From NCBI GenBank assembly GCA_005406025.1, contig BGZK01000538.1, positions 303,230 to 367,229 on the forward strand: a DNA stretch of 64,000 nucleotides. The letters run 5' to 3'. The first letter of the stretch is position 1. Every line of letters begins with the position of its first letter. The notes beneath the pieces were generated by a model, which was not told the origin of the DNA, did no database searches, and saw only the letters and a program-made list of their open reading frames with translations. The translations under genes and the position numbers were made by a program. Source of the stretch: Eumeta japonica (Eukaryota > Arthropoda > Insecta > Lepidoptera > Psychidae). Shown piece after piece: positions 45,588 to 56,624 of this stretch.

Positions 45588-45875
45588 ATACGTGGGTTAT
45601 ATGGAAATAATAGTAACAAAGCTCATTAAAGTTTTTCCTTTATCATATGCGTATACTATATTGTTTCATGTTAATTTAAATTGAGTATTTAAAAAATACC
45701 GTATAGTGTGTCTGATAGGTGCGCTTGCACTTAAAACAGTGCAATGCTACAGTGTACGGTTGTTTAATAAAACAGAAAATATATAAAGTTAGCTAAATTA
45801 GCTGCATCATGGAAATGGGCTATTTCGACCGGTGAGATAATATAATTTCACAAAATGCAGACGTGAAGAATGAGG
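45588..45875. other. AT-rich flank of the satellite
   Basis: No feature is recognised. The plus frame 45499-45684 is a read-out from the last monomers. Confidence 0.4.
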
Positions 45876-45879
45876 TTTC

Positions 45880-46062
45880 GCTGTTGCCTTTCTGCCAGTA
45901 AGTGAGACTTCCGTTGTCGCACTCGTCCTTCATTAGCCGTCTCTAATCATCTATTAGATATTCTATTCCTTCCCAGAATTGCGAGTGTCCATGGGCGGCG
46001 GTGCTCATTTACTCTTTGGTAAAAGTTTGTTTACTCCTTAAAAATGTTATAAAAAATACGGA
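45880..46062 (+). repeat. LINE-B-type 3' tail with short upstream part
   Basis: AATTGCGAGTGTCCATGGGC, GGCGGTGCTCATTTACTC and ATGTTATAAAAAA match the tails at 28.1 and 37.8 kb. The preceding 90 bases (TTTCGCTGTTGCCTTTC onwards) may be residual coding sequence but cannot be read as protein. Confidence 0.6.
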
Positions 46063-46755
46063 AATCATTATTCTGTGATCAATACCATGCTATACTCAAA
46101 ATTAGAACCATCCATTTCAAATATTGCACTGTCATAACTATGTAAAATTATAAATTTCAATATTTGTTTACTTTTAATTTATGTTAAATCTATACTTACT
46201 ATTTTAAAAGTGAAATTATGTTTATCGACCTGTTTTTTTATTTTGAATGAAAGTGCTATATAGACCACAGGCTATTTTTTATTCAAGAAAAAATGCATAT
46301 TTCTGTTGGATAGTATTAAAATTATAATTAACATTGCAACGGTACTAACTTTAGTTGGTGAACCAATCTGAATAGCATTTGGTTTGTGGATGGGCTTAAT
46401 CTTGGTATGACCACTAAGAATGGTTGAATCGCAGAACGGTTTTTTGTTCCATCAAAATAAATAGTTCTAGTGATATTCAAACTTAGCCAAAATTTGTAAT
46501 GCATAAAAGAATTTTGATAAAATTAAATTACAGAAGTAATTCTTACCTTATTGAGTGTGTTAATGCATAGGTAATTATGTAACATTTGTATTACAGATAG
46601 TTTTGTGTTACATTTAAATTTGTTATAGAATGTCTGTACTGTTTTTAAACAACACATTTATAATTTGAAATCGATAAACAATAAAAAAAAAGAGCTTGGT
46701 ATACTAACATTCTACTGTGGTTAGAACGCCATAAGTTAGTTATTTGATAAGAAAT
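46063..46755. other. AT-rich sequence, nothing firmly recognised
   Basis: A short LFHQN-like reading near 46,440 recalls mariner (see rejected items). No gene is supported. Confidence 0.4.
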
Positions 46756-47040
46756 TTTTAACATAACGTGGAACCAGAATCGGGAGAGAAAATATATTGG
46801 TTCAAAATAAGATGAGAACCGGGATTGAAGATTTAGAGCAGAACCGAGAACAAAACGGGGTTCAAAATAAGATGAGAACGGGCTCTAATTACAAAACGGG
46901 ACTTCAATTGAAATAAAAAAAGAGACTGAAATTACACATAAGAGTTAGAATTGGATTAAATCAAGAGTGAGAACAGTGTAGGGATGACGATTAACAACGA
47001 GTCAGGAGACAATGAAATGGGATACGTACAAAAAACGAAA
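46756..47040 (+). repeat. Degenerate purine-rich short-motif repeat, locus 4
   Basis: GGAACCAGAATCGGGAGAG, GAGAACCGGGATTGAAG, GCAGAACCGAGAACAAAACG and similar occupy about 280 bp. Within it GGTTCAAAATAAGATGAGAA occurs twice exactly 60 bp apart (46,799 and 46,859), evidence that the texture expands by local duplication. Confidence 0.6.
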
Positions 47041-48395
47041 GGTAGCTTTTCAATGTGTATGGAGAATGAGCCGCAGACAAAAGCTAATATCTAATAAATT
47101 TCGTATTGTTATGAATAAATTTGTCATGGCCTGTTTTCACCCTAAACACAAAGATTATTAAATTTATAAGATAAACGTGGTGATCGACAGATGTTTTGGT
47201 TTCCTTCGGTCGACTTTGGATATCTTCGTCTTAATGCGAAGTGGATATCAGGCAAAACCGATTGAATGCCTCACTGAAGATGAAAAGAAACAGGGGCATA
47301 CAAAGAATATTTTTATTTAACTTTACCGATTAAAAAGACGTAAGTGACTCTATTCCTCGAAATGGTTTCTCTATAACACTTCTTTTACGAAGCAACTGAA
47401 CAAATATCCATTGCTCATCGATGGGCGATTGGACACAAATGGCAATGTTTACACATTTCACAATATATCGAGTACAGGCGAGACGCGAATTTTTTTGTAT
47501 TTGTCAGGATATTTTTAAGCGCAAATAAACGTCACGTTCCACTACACCCAGCAGGCGTTTTCGGCCTCGTGGACCTATCTCGAAGTCTTCAGATATTGAA
47601 AAAGTTTTAATGGTGTCTCATAATGGGCAAACTATTGCTCTTTCTCTAGTGTTAAGGTACTTTTGTGTTGCACTTTTTTATTCTGGGTGTTTTTTTTTTT
47701 ATTTGTCAACGCACTGTACGATTTTAATTTTGCTGACGGTGTATGCTGTAGTAAACGACTTGCATAACGGTTATCGGTATAATCGTAAGTATAGCAGAAA
47801 CCAATTTAATGTTATAATATGAGTATGTAATTATGTTATTTAATTTTTATTGAATTCGTTAAAAATTGGATATATGTTGTATAGAAAATGAAAATAAATT
47901 TTTGAATTCGTTTGCCCCGAGTTTCAAACAAATAAAAGTTTTGTAATTATAGAAAATAATGTGAAAACTATTAAGCAGATATTAAAATAAAGTTTGCTCT
48001 AATAAATTAAAGTTTATATTTATGAAAATTAATTCTGTAATTTGCGGGATAATTATTTGTATTTACTCTTACTGTAATTACTCTTGCAATATCTAAGTGC
48101 TCAGGATGGGATCATAACAAATAAACACAATTGATATTTCAATTGCATAATCTTTCACTCAATAATATATCAATTACTTGACTGAAGAGTCATCGCCCAG
48201 TTCGGAATACAAGTGAATAATCTACTTGTCAAGTGTTATTGAATCACCTTAAAGCACTCGATTTCACAGACCACGTGATGTCATTCAGTATTCACTGCGT
48301 GCATTCCGAAAATTAATTTCAATATTAAATATATGTATTCTACTCAGTGATTAATGTGTATTTAAATTAACATTGCCGTATATTCGTTCGTTTAA
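47041..48395. other. AT-rich sequence, nothing recognised
   Basis: No gene is recognised. The frame 47610-47822 is hydrophobic but has no domain. Confidence 0.4.
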
Positions 48396-48745
48396 CCATA
48401 TCTTGGCGGCGAACAAACGGAAAAACGGACGACTTTCCGAAATCTACTAATAAGAGCGGACTTTCGAGCCGAGTAGAGCGAACAAACTGATTTCAAATTA
48501 CAGCACACCAACTGCAAACTCCAGACTCGCAGAAGCTACCAGTCGTTCTGGATGATTTGCTGCCGCTGCGAAACCCAAGCTCGTTTAGGGTCATCGGAGA
48601 TCGCCGAACTTGTCCTTGTCCTCGGCCCGAATGAGGTTTTAACGACGGCGCGGACGGACCCTCGGGGGCGGTGGCTCGTGTCCGACGCGAATGGCTCGGC
48701 GAATGCGCACGCGATTAATATCGGATCGGCCTTATAGCTACTCGT
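48396..48745 (+). other. GC-rich island with open frame after an AG acceptor
   Basis: A plus frame is open from CAG at 48501-48503 through 48,737 (77 codons after the AG). It contains ATG at 48,552 and reads ICCRCETQARLGSSEIAELV then VLGPNEVLTTARTDPRGRW. The block is CpG-rich in AT-rich flanks. The tract before the AG is poor in pyrimidines, which argues against a real acceptor. There is no domain I recognise. Options are a terminal exon, a retroposed piece or a conserved non-coding island. Confidence 0.2.
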
Positions 48746-49415
48746 TCAGTTTTCTAATCATATCTTTAACGATTTTCTACTAATTGAGAAATTTGAAATG
48801 ACCGGAAAAGCGATAGTGCGATTATAGCCTTATCTTTCGCGTATATATATATATTTGACTTTCGACTTTTTTTGCAAAGTAACCAGTGAATGCATATCGA
48901 CAGAAGTTAATCTGTAGTTATCACAAAATTGTAACGAATTTAAATCTATCTTTATATGAAATATAATTAAATATTTCAATAACAGGCCGTAACATTGATA
49001 TAAAAGCTAAACAATTAGTTTTTTTTTCATTTTCATATCGGTTTGTTAACCGAGACTAATTATTACTTGGGAATTAAGCGGATGAATATAAATGAAATTC
49101 GGCATAATTGATTATATGTATGTTTAATCCCAAAAAACATTATGGTTTTCGTGTAACGTACGATAAAAGTCGTATCATAAAATTGTATCAATCTGACACT
49201 ATTCGGTAGATTTGTTTTTAGTGGATTAGTATTAAGTGGATACGAATTTTTAAGCAAATGAACGGCAAAAAGTGTAATACACCTAAAGCCTAAATAAATA
49301 AAGGTCTTATGATACCTTATTCATAGGAAACTAAACAATTCGTTTGACGTTCAAGCGCGTGAAGACGCGGACAAAAATTCTACACTATCATAAATGTGCA
49401 AGTATGTTTGCATAT
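48746..49415. other. AT-rich sequence, nothing recognised
   Basis: Contains a (TA)n run near 48,844. No gene is supported. Confidence 0.4.
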
Positions 49416-49419
49416 TCGG

Positions 49420-49625
49420 CTTTGTCCAAGTCAGAATCGTGTCTGGTAGTAAAATCCAGAGAGGGGCCAAGATTAAATATCTAGTACAGGTCTTGGACAA
49501 TTGAATACGAGGTCTGAAATCGAATGCGGACCCGGGATCCGGCAAGAGCTTGACAGATATCGTGACAGGTGGTGCCAAAATTAGAATTAAAAGCAGGAAT
49601 GGGGCTAAATTGTACGACAAGACAA
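49420..49625 (+). repeat. Degenerate purine-rich short-motif repeat, locus 5
   Basis: Examples are GTCAGAATCGTGTCTGG, GAGGGGCCAAGATTAAAT, ATACGAGGTCTGAAATCG, GCGGACCCGGGATCCGG and AATTAAAAGCAGGAATGGGG. The minus frames at 49351-49693 run through it by chance. Confidence 0.45.
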
Positions 49626-50555
49626 AATATGAAGAAATGAATACTATGTACACGCTCGGCGAGTAGAGCGCTGGTATTGTGTAAATGTCTCATGAAAGTA
49701 TATAAAATCCTCCGCTTTCAAAATCTTTAGTTCCTTATGATTGATCAAAAACTGCCGTTGTTAATGTTTTAATAATGGAATTATAGTAATTGAGAACACT
49801 GATTCGACTGTTGTTGTAGTAAATATTAAATTTGGCAAAAAAATTTGCGAAATTTCTTAATTTATTAGTACGAAAATAATTTAAAATCTAAGATCACATA
49901 TGACGTATATACGAATTGTATACGATATTATACAATTTTAGCGAGATAAAATTGTATAATAAAGTAAGAACTAATATGTTATAATACCATTTAAATTGTT
50001 TAACAAATCAACTGTTATTACTTGTCTGCACAAACCACTCATCGTAATCTCTGTAAAAATACACCAACGTACAAAAAACATGATGCATTTTCGTAACACA
50101 GAATCTGATGGCCTTTATTGCATTTTAAATTTTATGATCGTTTTTAATGCAACAGACGTTATTGGCAGTCATGTATGGCGTAGTAATAAAACTGCTAAAA
50201 AATACAATGACTTCATTAAAGAAAAAACGTTGAATTTCAAAGTACACACAATATTTACAAAATAGATAAGTATTTTTTAATTAAACTGTAAATTAAAAGA
50301 TAAAGAAGAATTTAGCAATGTATTCTTTTCTAATATGCAGTTTTTCATAACCTTTTTGTAATTACGGTTTAGCAGTGTTTTTTTTTAAATTATTTAATAA
50401 ATTTATGGTCGTCTCTTGTAGGATTGCATCTCATTCCTCTAATACGACAATCGACAGTTTTTCAGTAAATAAAATGAAATCAAAAATGTTTTTATTTCGC
50501 ATGCACCAGGAATTAATTACAGAAGAAAATTTGATATTTTTGTGTATAATTCTGG
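49626..50555. other. AT-rich sequence with a 13-bp-arm hairpin
   Basis: TTATACAATTTTA at 49928-49940 pairs perfectly with TAAAATTGTATAA at 49947-49959 over six bases. The plus frames at 49996-50265 and 50375-50593 have no domain I know. Confidence 0.5.
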
Positions 50556-51235
50556 AGATGCTGCACAGTGGGCGACGTACGGTCCTATCGTGAAAGGTCA
50601 AAACCCTCGTTAACTCACGAAAAATCAGAAACGGTTTTTCATTTTATTAACTTTCTCGTAGCGGGAAGGACACTCCATCGCGAGATCATTGACCGAGAAA
50701 TATCTCGTAGATTCACTTTCACGGCTCAGGCGGTAGTCGAAACACATGTTATTTGATATTGTACGCGATGGGCTATAGCAGGGGAAGCAATAACAGCCGA
50801 CGAGCGGGCCCGGGCAAATATTTCAATAAACCGTATCGCTCTACGGCGACTCCCACGAGCCGAAGGCGGAGCGGTAATAAATAGCGCACGCATTCGTGGG
50901 ATTGTATTTTTCATGTGTTACTCTAAACCTCAATAAGCCGTGTATTGTAAGTACGTTAAAATTCACATTATAATAGTCGATATTAACGACGATTGCCGTT
51001 TTGGTGCACCGCCGTCGCATGGCGGTGTAGGGGACGCGCCCTAATTATTCCGCTGGGTATAGGAGTCGACGGACGTTGCACCACATGTCACGAGCTTAAG
51101 ATGCCGCTACGCCTCGTGTTTTCCAGATCTGATCTTAGGACGGTTATTCCGCCATCGGCCGCTGATAAATCGCTGACGGAGTTCCTTGTCAATTACGGAG
51201 TAGCCATTTCCGACAGGCACAGAATGAGACTTAAG
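50556..51235. promoter_or_regulatory. Broad GC-richer region, candidate element or exons
   Basis: Nearly 700 bp is much less AT-rich than its flanks, with CGACGAGCGGGCCCGGGC (near 50,798), GCACCGCCGTCGCATGGCGG (near 51,005) and GGCCGCTGATAAATCGCTG (near 51,157). Open frames on both strands (50726-50914 minus; 50993-51313 plus, 106 codons) do not resemble any family. The plus frame reads, for example, HELKMPLRLVFSRSDLRTVI. No splice sites of good quality frame it. Confidence 0.3.
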
Positions 51236-52089
51236 TTTACTTGCACTGACATACACACGTGTTCCATTTCAGTGTATTGTTTATATTATATACATTTATA
51301 TTTTCACTTTTAGAAGGGGGAACAAGAGTGTCGAGAACTCTTACGCAAAAATCTTGGACAAAAAACCAGTAGTCGCCAAATGCCCGATCATCTTTCGAAA
51401 GCCCACCGAAGATAGTAATTACGTGTAGAGCTTTAGAAAAAGGCAAGGAACAAAAGTTTAGTTTAGTTAAAATAAACATAATTTTGGTTTAAGTAAGAAT
51501 AGACATTTTATTCATAAATGTCATGCCGTAAAGTTAGTATGGTACCGACGCTACACAAAAATTGCTTATAATGTAATTTTGGAATTGGTAATTTAATTTT
51601 TAATCTATGAAAAGGTCTCCTCCGTAAGTGCTAGCCTGTAGATCCACTATCTCTATCTCGGATTACTTCAGGTCAGCTATTTCTAACCTCTTTGTCACGT
51701 CGTCTCGGGTCTATCATTTCGTGTGAAATCTCGAATTTTATTCCTTTTGAGTTCTTGCACAATATTACCCTCATTGTCCATCTTGAAGCTTTGAAGCTTG
51801 AATGGAATCGAGTTGAATTGTATTGATTGAATCTGACGAAGAAGAAAAGAATGAACTTGAATTGAAACTTGAAGCTACGTGATCTGCTTCCTTCCATTTT
51901 AATATTTTGGCAAGCTTTAAGCATCATAGGCTTTTACCATGTTTCTTATTTTTATGTGCCCTAGATACTTTTCAACTTTCTTTATATTGAAATATATTTC
52001 GCTTAATTTTAATCAGCAGACGACACATTTATTTTTCATTTTACATGCAGCACATGTTGAAAGTTAGAAGGCATGACGACATGACCAGT
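51236..52089. other. AT-rich sequence, nothing recognised
   Basis: No gene is recognised. 51,780-51,880 has a CTTGAAGCTTGAA texture of short imperfect repeats. Confidence 0.4.
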
Positions 52090-52845
52090 TAGGGTTCCGA
52101 GCGAAAATGGCATAATTGGAACCCTTATAATTTCGTCATGTCTGTCCGTCCAGCCGTCCGTAAGTCACAGGCATTTTACTCCAGAACTACAAGATGTATA
52201 TTGTTGAAATTCGGAGTATATGTATCTTGTATCTTAGTTTCGTAGTTAAATAACAAAAATATATATTTCTAAGGTGGGCACGCCATTTACGTAACAAAAA
52301 TGTTACGAAAAAATGTTTTTCAGCAAATATTAACGTATGGCACATACTTTGACAGTTTTTTTAAAAACACTAAAGGTTTCTAAGCATTTTATTTTGCCTA
52401 TAGACTATTTTCTGAAATAATCGCTACAAAAAAGCAGAAATTGTGCCTCCCCTTTATTTTCTAAGCCGTATTGTTCAAAAAATATGAAGAAAATTACAAA
52501 GGTGACGCTTAATAAATACTTTCCAACAAAAAATATTTTTAATATGATATTGCTGAAAACTGCGCTTCTCAGCAAAAGGACGTAAGTGCTATGAACCCTA
52601 CACTATTTTGCTGGTGCACCTTAGCTTAAACCAGTTTAAGAGTAATAGTTAACATGCTCACTTGTTTCTCCAGTCATAATTGACTAAAGTGCTTATGCGC
52701 TTATGAATTATGTGTGGAAAACATGGAAAAAGCGTAACAACGTTTTTTCATGTGTAGTGTATTTCTTTGTAATTAATGGCTTCGGAACCCTATAATGAGC
52801 GTGGTCCGACATGTTCTTACACAGTTTCTTTTTTATTTTTAAATT
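52090..52845 (+). mobile_element. TAGGGTTCCGA-family element, near complete
   Basis: TAGGGTTCCGA at 52090-52100 recurs inverted as TCGGAACCCTA at 52782-52792. The piece runs on to a tail with GTGGTCCGACATG and T-rich sequence. Close to the left end are TGTCCGTCCAGCCGTCCG and GTCACAGGC. Matching fragments lie at 22,598, 33,598 and 33,938-34,704. There is no coding capacity, so it is non-autonomous. I know TAGGGTTCCG...GGAACCCT...GAGTCCGACTCGC...GGCCGGTTTTT as a very abundant lepidopteran dispersed repeat; its class is not settled in my knowledge. Confidence 0.75.
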
Positions 52846-54265
52846 CATTTCTATATTATTTTTAATATTCCTTTCTAGCTTCAGAATTTGTTCCATAATT
52901 CTACCTTGAAATTTATTTTTCTAGTTCGTTATATTTTCTCTTGAAGCCTATATCTATTTGTCGGGGTAACTATATTGCTTTGTGTATTCAACTATTTCAT
53001 TATTTATTACTATCTTACTTTTTAATCAATAGTATTGTACTTGATAGTATAATTTCTTGACTTATTCGTTTACTAGTCTCGTTTAATGATCTAATCATGA
53101 TTTGTATTTGACCGTTTGATTCTGATGAATACTGAATTGTCTGCGAACTGAAAGTGACTTAATTGTTTAATGCTTTTTTTATTAATTCCATTTCTTTATT
53201 TCTAGTACAGCAATAAATAATTGCTATATTTATATATGGATAAGTTTTCAATTATAATTATAAACAACAATAAATTATGCAATGTTTTATTTCGATGACG
53301 TTTTATTCCACTTCCAAGGGCCAATTTTACTCAAAAGGTCATTACCTAGAAAATGTTTTTTATACATATTTCCACATAGCAGACGTCGCGACGTTGTCTC
53401 AACGAAATGTGTAATAGGACAGACAACATCTGGACATTTATTTCGCTACACTTCATATCTGGGGAGGCATTAGCGTGCGCTGTCTGTCTGTCGCAGGCCT
53501 CCGAGCTCGTAATTCTTGACGATCCCTCTATATAAAAGTTGAACACATTTTCCAGGCACAAAACGAAATATGCCGTTCTATCAAGACATAACTGTCACAA
53601 AACTATAGCTTTGGAAGGAGAAATGATTTCAGTAAAAACCTATTATTGTAGGTTTCTCGCGTTCTTTATGTCTATATTGTCCACGTATAAGGCATAGTAC
53701 TGAGTACTTCCTCCGTTAATTTGACTCAACGGCGACTTGTCAAATTTCTAAGAATAGAACTTGAAAATTTGGAGCAGGTGTTCTAGACTCTATTTTACAT
53801 TTAAAAAGGGATTGCTTGATTGGATACATGGAATTCATTTTCTACTTGATTTCTAAAATAAAAAACTGAGTGGCAAATTTTATATAAGAAACGATTTTTT
53901 TCTTTAATAATATTTCTCTTTTAAATTTGTTATCGATGATTTCAAAAACAATGAACTAAACATGTCTTCCGGCCATTTACAAATTTCAATTCCTGAAAGT
54001 TAAAGAAGGGTGTAAAAGTTTTTTTATGGAAGCATAGATTTTTTCAACAAGGAGTAAAGAGATACATTTGATTTGGGCATCGTAGTCTGGGGTTTGAAAT
54101 CCTTTTTACACAGACATCACTATAGATACAAAACAATTTGATAGCATATCATGGTTAATTGTTTGGATGGCGGGGAGGGCGAGCATGTGTTCAGGCGTTT
54201 CTCAGCGTCCACCGCAGTACCATGAGACCATTCCCAGTATAGGTAAGCGCACGGTTTCATTTGAT
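52846..54265. other. AT-rich sequence, nothing recognised
   Basis: No gene is recognised. A GC-moderate patch near 53,470-53,530 is crossed by short frames on both strands with no domain. Confidence 0.45.
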
Positions 54266-54269
54266 ATGT

Positions 54270-54602
54270 GAAAAGTGAAAACGGTTTCGTATCCGAGAGC
54301 GATACCGAGATTGGAACCATGAGCGGCACGGGAAAACAATTTAAAGTTGAACCAGCTTGCAATCGAGAACAGAGACCAAATCAGAAGTAGAAAAGTATCT
54401 GGATTGAAAAATGAAAAGTAGAATGGAGTCAAAACCTAAAAATGCGAACGGGCTTGAAATCGAAAGCGAATCCTATTTCAAAACAAGAACTGGAAACATG
54501 ATTAGGATGGAAAACGGGTTCCGAAGAGGAACTAGGGTGGAACAGACAAAGAAGATGAAGGAACAGTTAGGGAAGGAAGAAAGTAAAGTGTACCCGGTAA
54601 AA
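54270..54602 (+). repeat. Degenerate purine-rich short-motif repeat, locus 6
   Basis: This is the longest and purest locus: GTATCCGAGAGCGATACCG, AGATTGGAACCATGAGCGG, GCAATCGAGAACAGAGACC, ATCGAAAGCGAATCC, GGATGGAAAACGGGTTCCG and others. The plus strand is strongly purine-biased throughout. The Lys/Glu/Arg-rich open frame at 54411-54605 is a consequence of this bias, not a gene. Confidence 0.6.
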
Positions 54603-55044
54603 TAATAATAGCTTTGTCACTTATTTTTCAGAGTTTTCATTATATGAAATTCCTTTAGCCACATCGTTTTTAATTTTTGAGTTATTAGCGTAAACGAAAT
54701 ATCTTTTTTAATTTTAATTTGTTTATAACTTTTACAATTTTCTATGCACTAATCAAACATTTTAATACATTTTTTTCGTCATTCCAAGTCCGATGAGCTA
54801 TAATTAATATTTTTAGGAGCTATTTCAAGAATTTTTGAACCTATTTGAATTAGACTACTTGTGATATTGTTCGGCCCACGCGACGCTTTTATAAAAACTT
54901 TTTCTTTATGTGTATAATAGAAGAAAATTAAGTGAAGAAAAAGAAATATCTATGTTAATAAATGTTCTGTATTTGCTAATAGATTTATTATTTAACGCTT
55001 AAAAATCTTTTCTTGAAATAAACGGCGTACTGTAATCATCACGC
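54603..55044. other. AT-rich sequence, nothing recognised
   Basis: No feature is supported before the LINE-A copy. Confidence 0.4.
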
Positions 55045-55760
55045 TGAACTGGTTGCTTTCACACCTTTTAAAATTGAAATGTGTGAAATTCTCACTTCAG
55101 TATTTGAAAAATGGATCTGGTTCTAGTTTAATAAGAAACGTGGAATTAGAGCTTGTTGAAACTACTGTATTCCTAGGTCTTATCTTAGATAATAAACTTC
55201 AGTGAGGTCATCATATCGGTGAGTTGGCGAAAAGGGTTAGCTCTGCTGCATTTGTAATTAAAAAAAAATAAGAAATTTGTCCGATATCAAAACCGCCACA
55301 TTGGTTTATTTTGGCTGTTTCCACAGCTTGATGTCGTACGGCATCCTGCTTTGGGGACATGCTGCGGACGTTCACAGAATTTTTGTTTTGCAAAAGAGGG
55401 CCATTCGGGCAATTTACGGGCTGAGACCTCGTGTTTCTCTTAGAAGTAAGTTTAAAGAAATTGGAATTTTAATTGTAGCATCACAATTCATCAAAATTTA
55501 ACGTATGTTAAAAAAAAAATTGAATGTTTTAATAAAAATAGTGATAAATATAATTTTCATACTAGATATAAAAATAGACTGTATTTACATGTTAGTCGAC
55601 TGCGTAGGGTCACAAATTAATTTAAGGGGTTCTGTGTTTAATAAGATTCCTGTGGATATGAAAATTTAGCCTTATACAAATGCAAAGTATTTATTATGCA
55701 AACACTTTGCACGAAAGGGTCTTATACAATCTCTGAAAATTTAGAGAATAAATAGACATA
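55045..55760 (+). pseudogene. LINE-A reverse transcriptase C-terminal part
   Basis: The same family as 10.6-11.4 kb, better preserved. LNWLLSHLLKLKCVKFSL (55,053) is the block after the catalytic DD. TVFLGLILDNKLQ follows, with a stop replacing the W of the usual LQWG. Next comes GELAKRVSSAAFVIKK, then the frame 55277-55501 with MSYGILLWGHAADVHRIF and VLQKRAIRAIYGL. After a frameshift HTRYKNRLYLHVSRLRRV and the C-terminal TKGSYTISENLENK appear. Catalytic motifs A and C lie upstream and are absent, so this copy is 5'-truncated. One stop and at least three frame changes are visible. Confidence 0.88.
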
Positions 55761-56016
55761 ATGAGTTCGACATCCTATAGGGTTTTTCCTGCAATAGTTT
55801 TATGTATGATTGTATTTCTATACAATTAGTTTGAAAAGAGCTATCCTCAAGTTTATTGCACGTTCTTCTTGAAGGATAACTGCCTTACGAACGAGTGGTA
55901 ATCAAAAAAAGTTAAAATAATTTAAAAAAAACCCCTTAAATATTATGACGTATTTCAAGTGTTATATTATATCCTATGAAACAAAGATATATTTGATTTG
56001 AATTTGAATTTGAATA
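55761..56016 (+). repeat. LINE-A 3' untranslated end with TTTGAA tail
   Basis: AAAAGAGCTATCCTCAAG and CTGCCTTACGAACGAGTGG match 38.44 kb and 11.54 kb. The element closes with three to four TTTGAA units at about 55,992-56,015. That is a short-repeat tail instead of poly(A), and it defines the 3' end of this family. Confidence 0.8.
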
Positions 56017-56620
56017 GAGAACGATAAACGTGACCTCTTACATTTCCTCTTACCTCAAAAATCACCTTAAGCCGTAGTTCTCGTAGCTTTTCATCGCATT
56101 TTTAAAAATGATATTTATCAGTATTAAACTCTCAGTACGCAAACGCGGACCTTAAGGTCGGACACAGCACCTCGTGGCGTCGTATCAAGGTATCTATCCA
56201 AGCAAAATAAAATAACGATGTGTGTCATATTCAACAGCTTCAAAAGTCAGTTTGAAAAATTTGAAAGCCTAATTTTACCAAACCAACATGAAGAACAATA
56301 TTCTTTGTCTTACTTTGTTTTGTTTCGTTTCGTTTCTACTTCAAAAATATCGGTAAACATAAACAGATATATACACTATATTATAAATATGCACTACCTT
56401 TTGCGTGTCGTGTAGTAATTGTTTGTAGTGAAAAAAAAATGCTTTACTCGACCACGGAAAAATGAAAGAGAGATGTGATGTAGTGATTATAGCGACACGA
56501 AGGTTAGTAAGTACGGTTTGTTGTCCCTCATCTAACATCTATTCATTGCATTTTAACATGTGTCACTGTTTTGTGCAAAGTCCTCTACATCGACTGTGGC
56601 GTTAAGAAAAGTTGAAATTA
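56017..56620. other. AT-rich sequence, nothing recognised
   Basis: No feature is recognised between LINE-A and the mariner copy. Confidence 0.4.
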
Positions 56621-56624
56621 AAAT

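Noticed and set aside
46330..46480. A sixth mariner remnant (FLFHQN near 46,440)
   Set aside because: Only one block of about six residues matches; no neighbouring block could be read in any frame.
54411..54605. Lys/Glu-rich open frame as a small gene
   Set aside because: It is a direct consequence of the purine-rich repeat texture, which is also seen at six other places.
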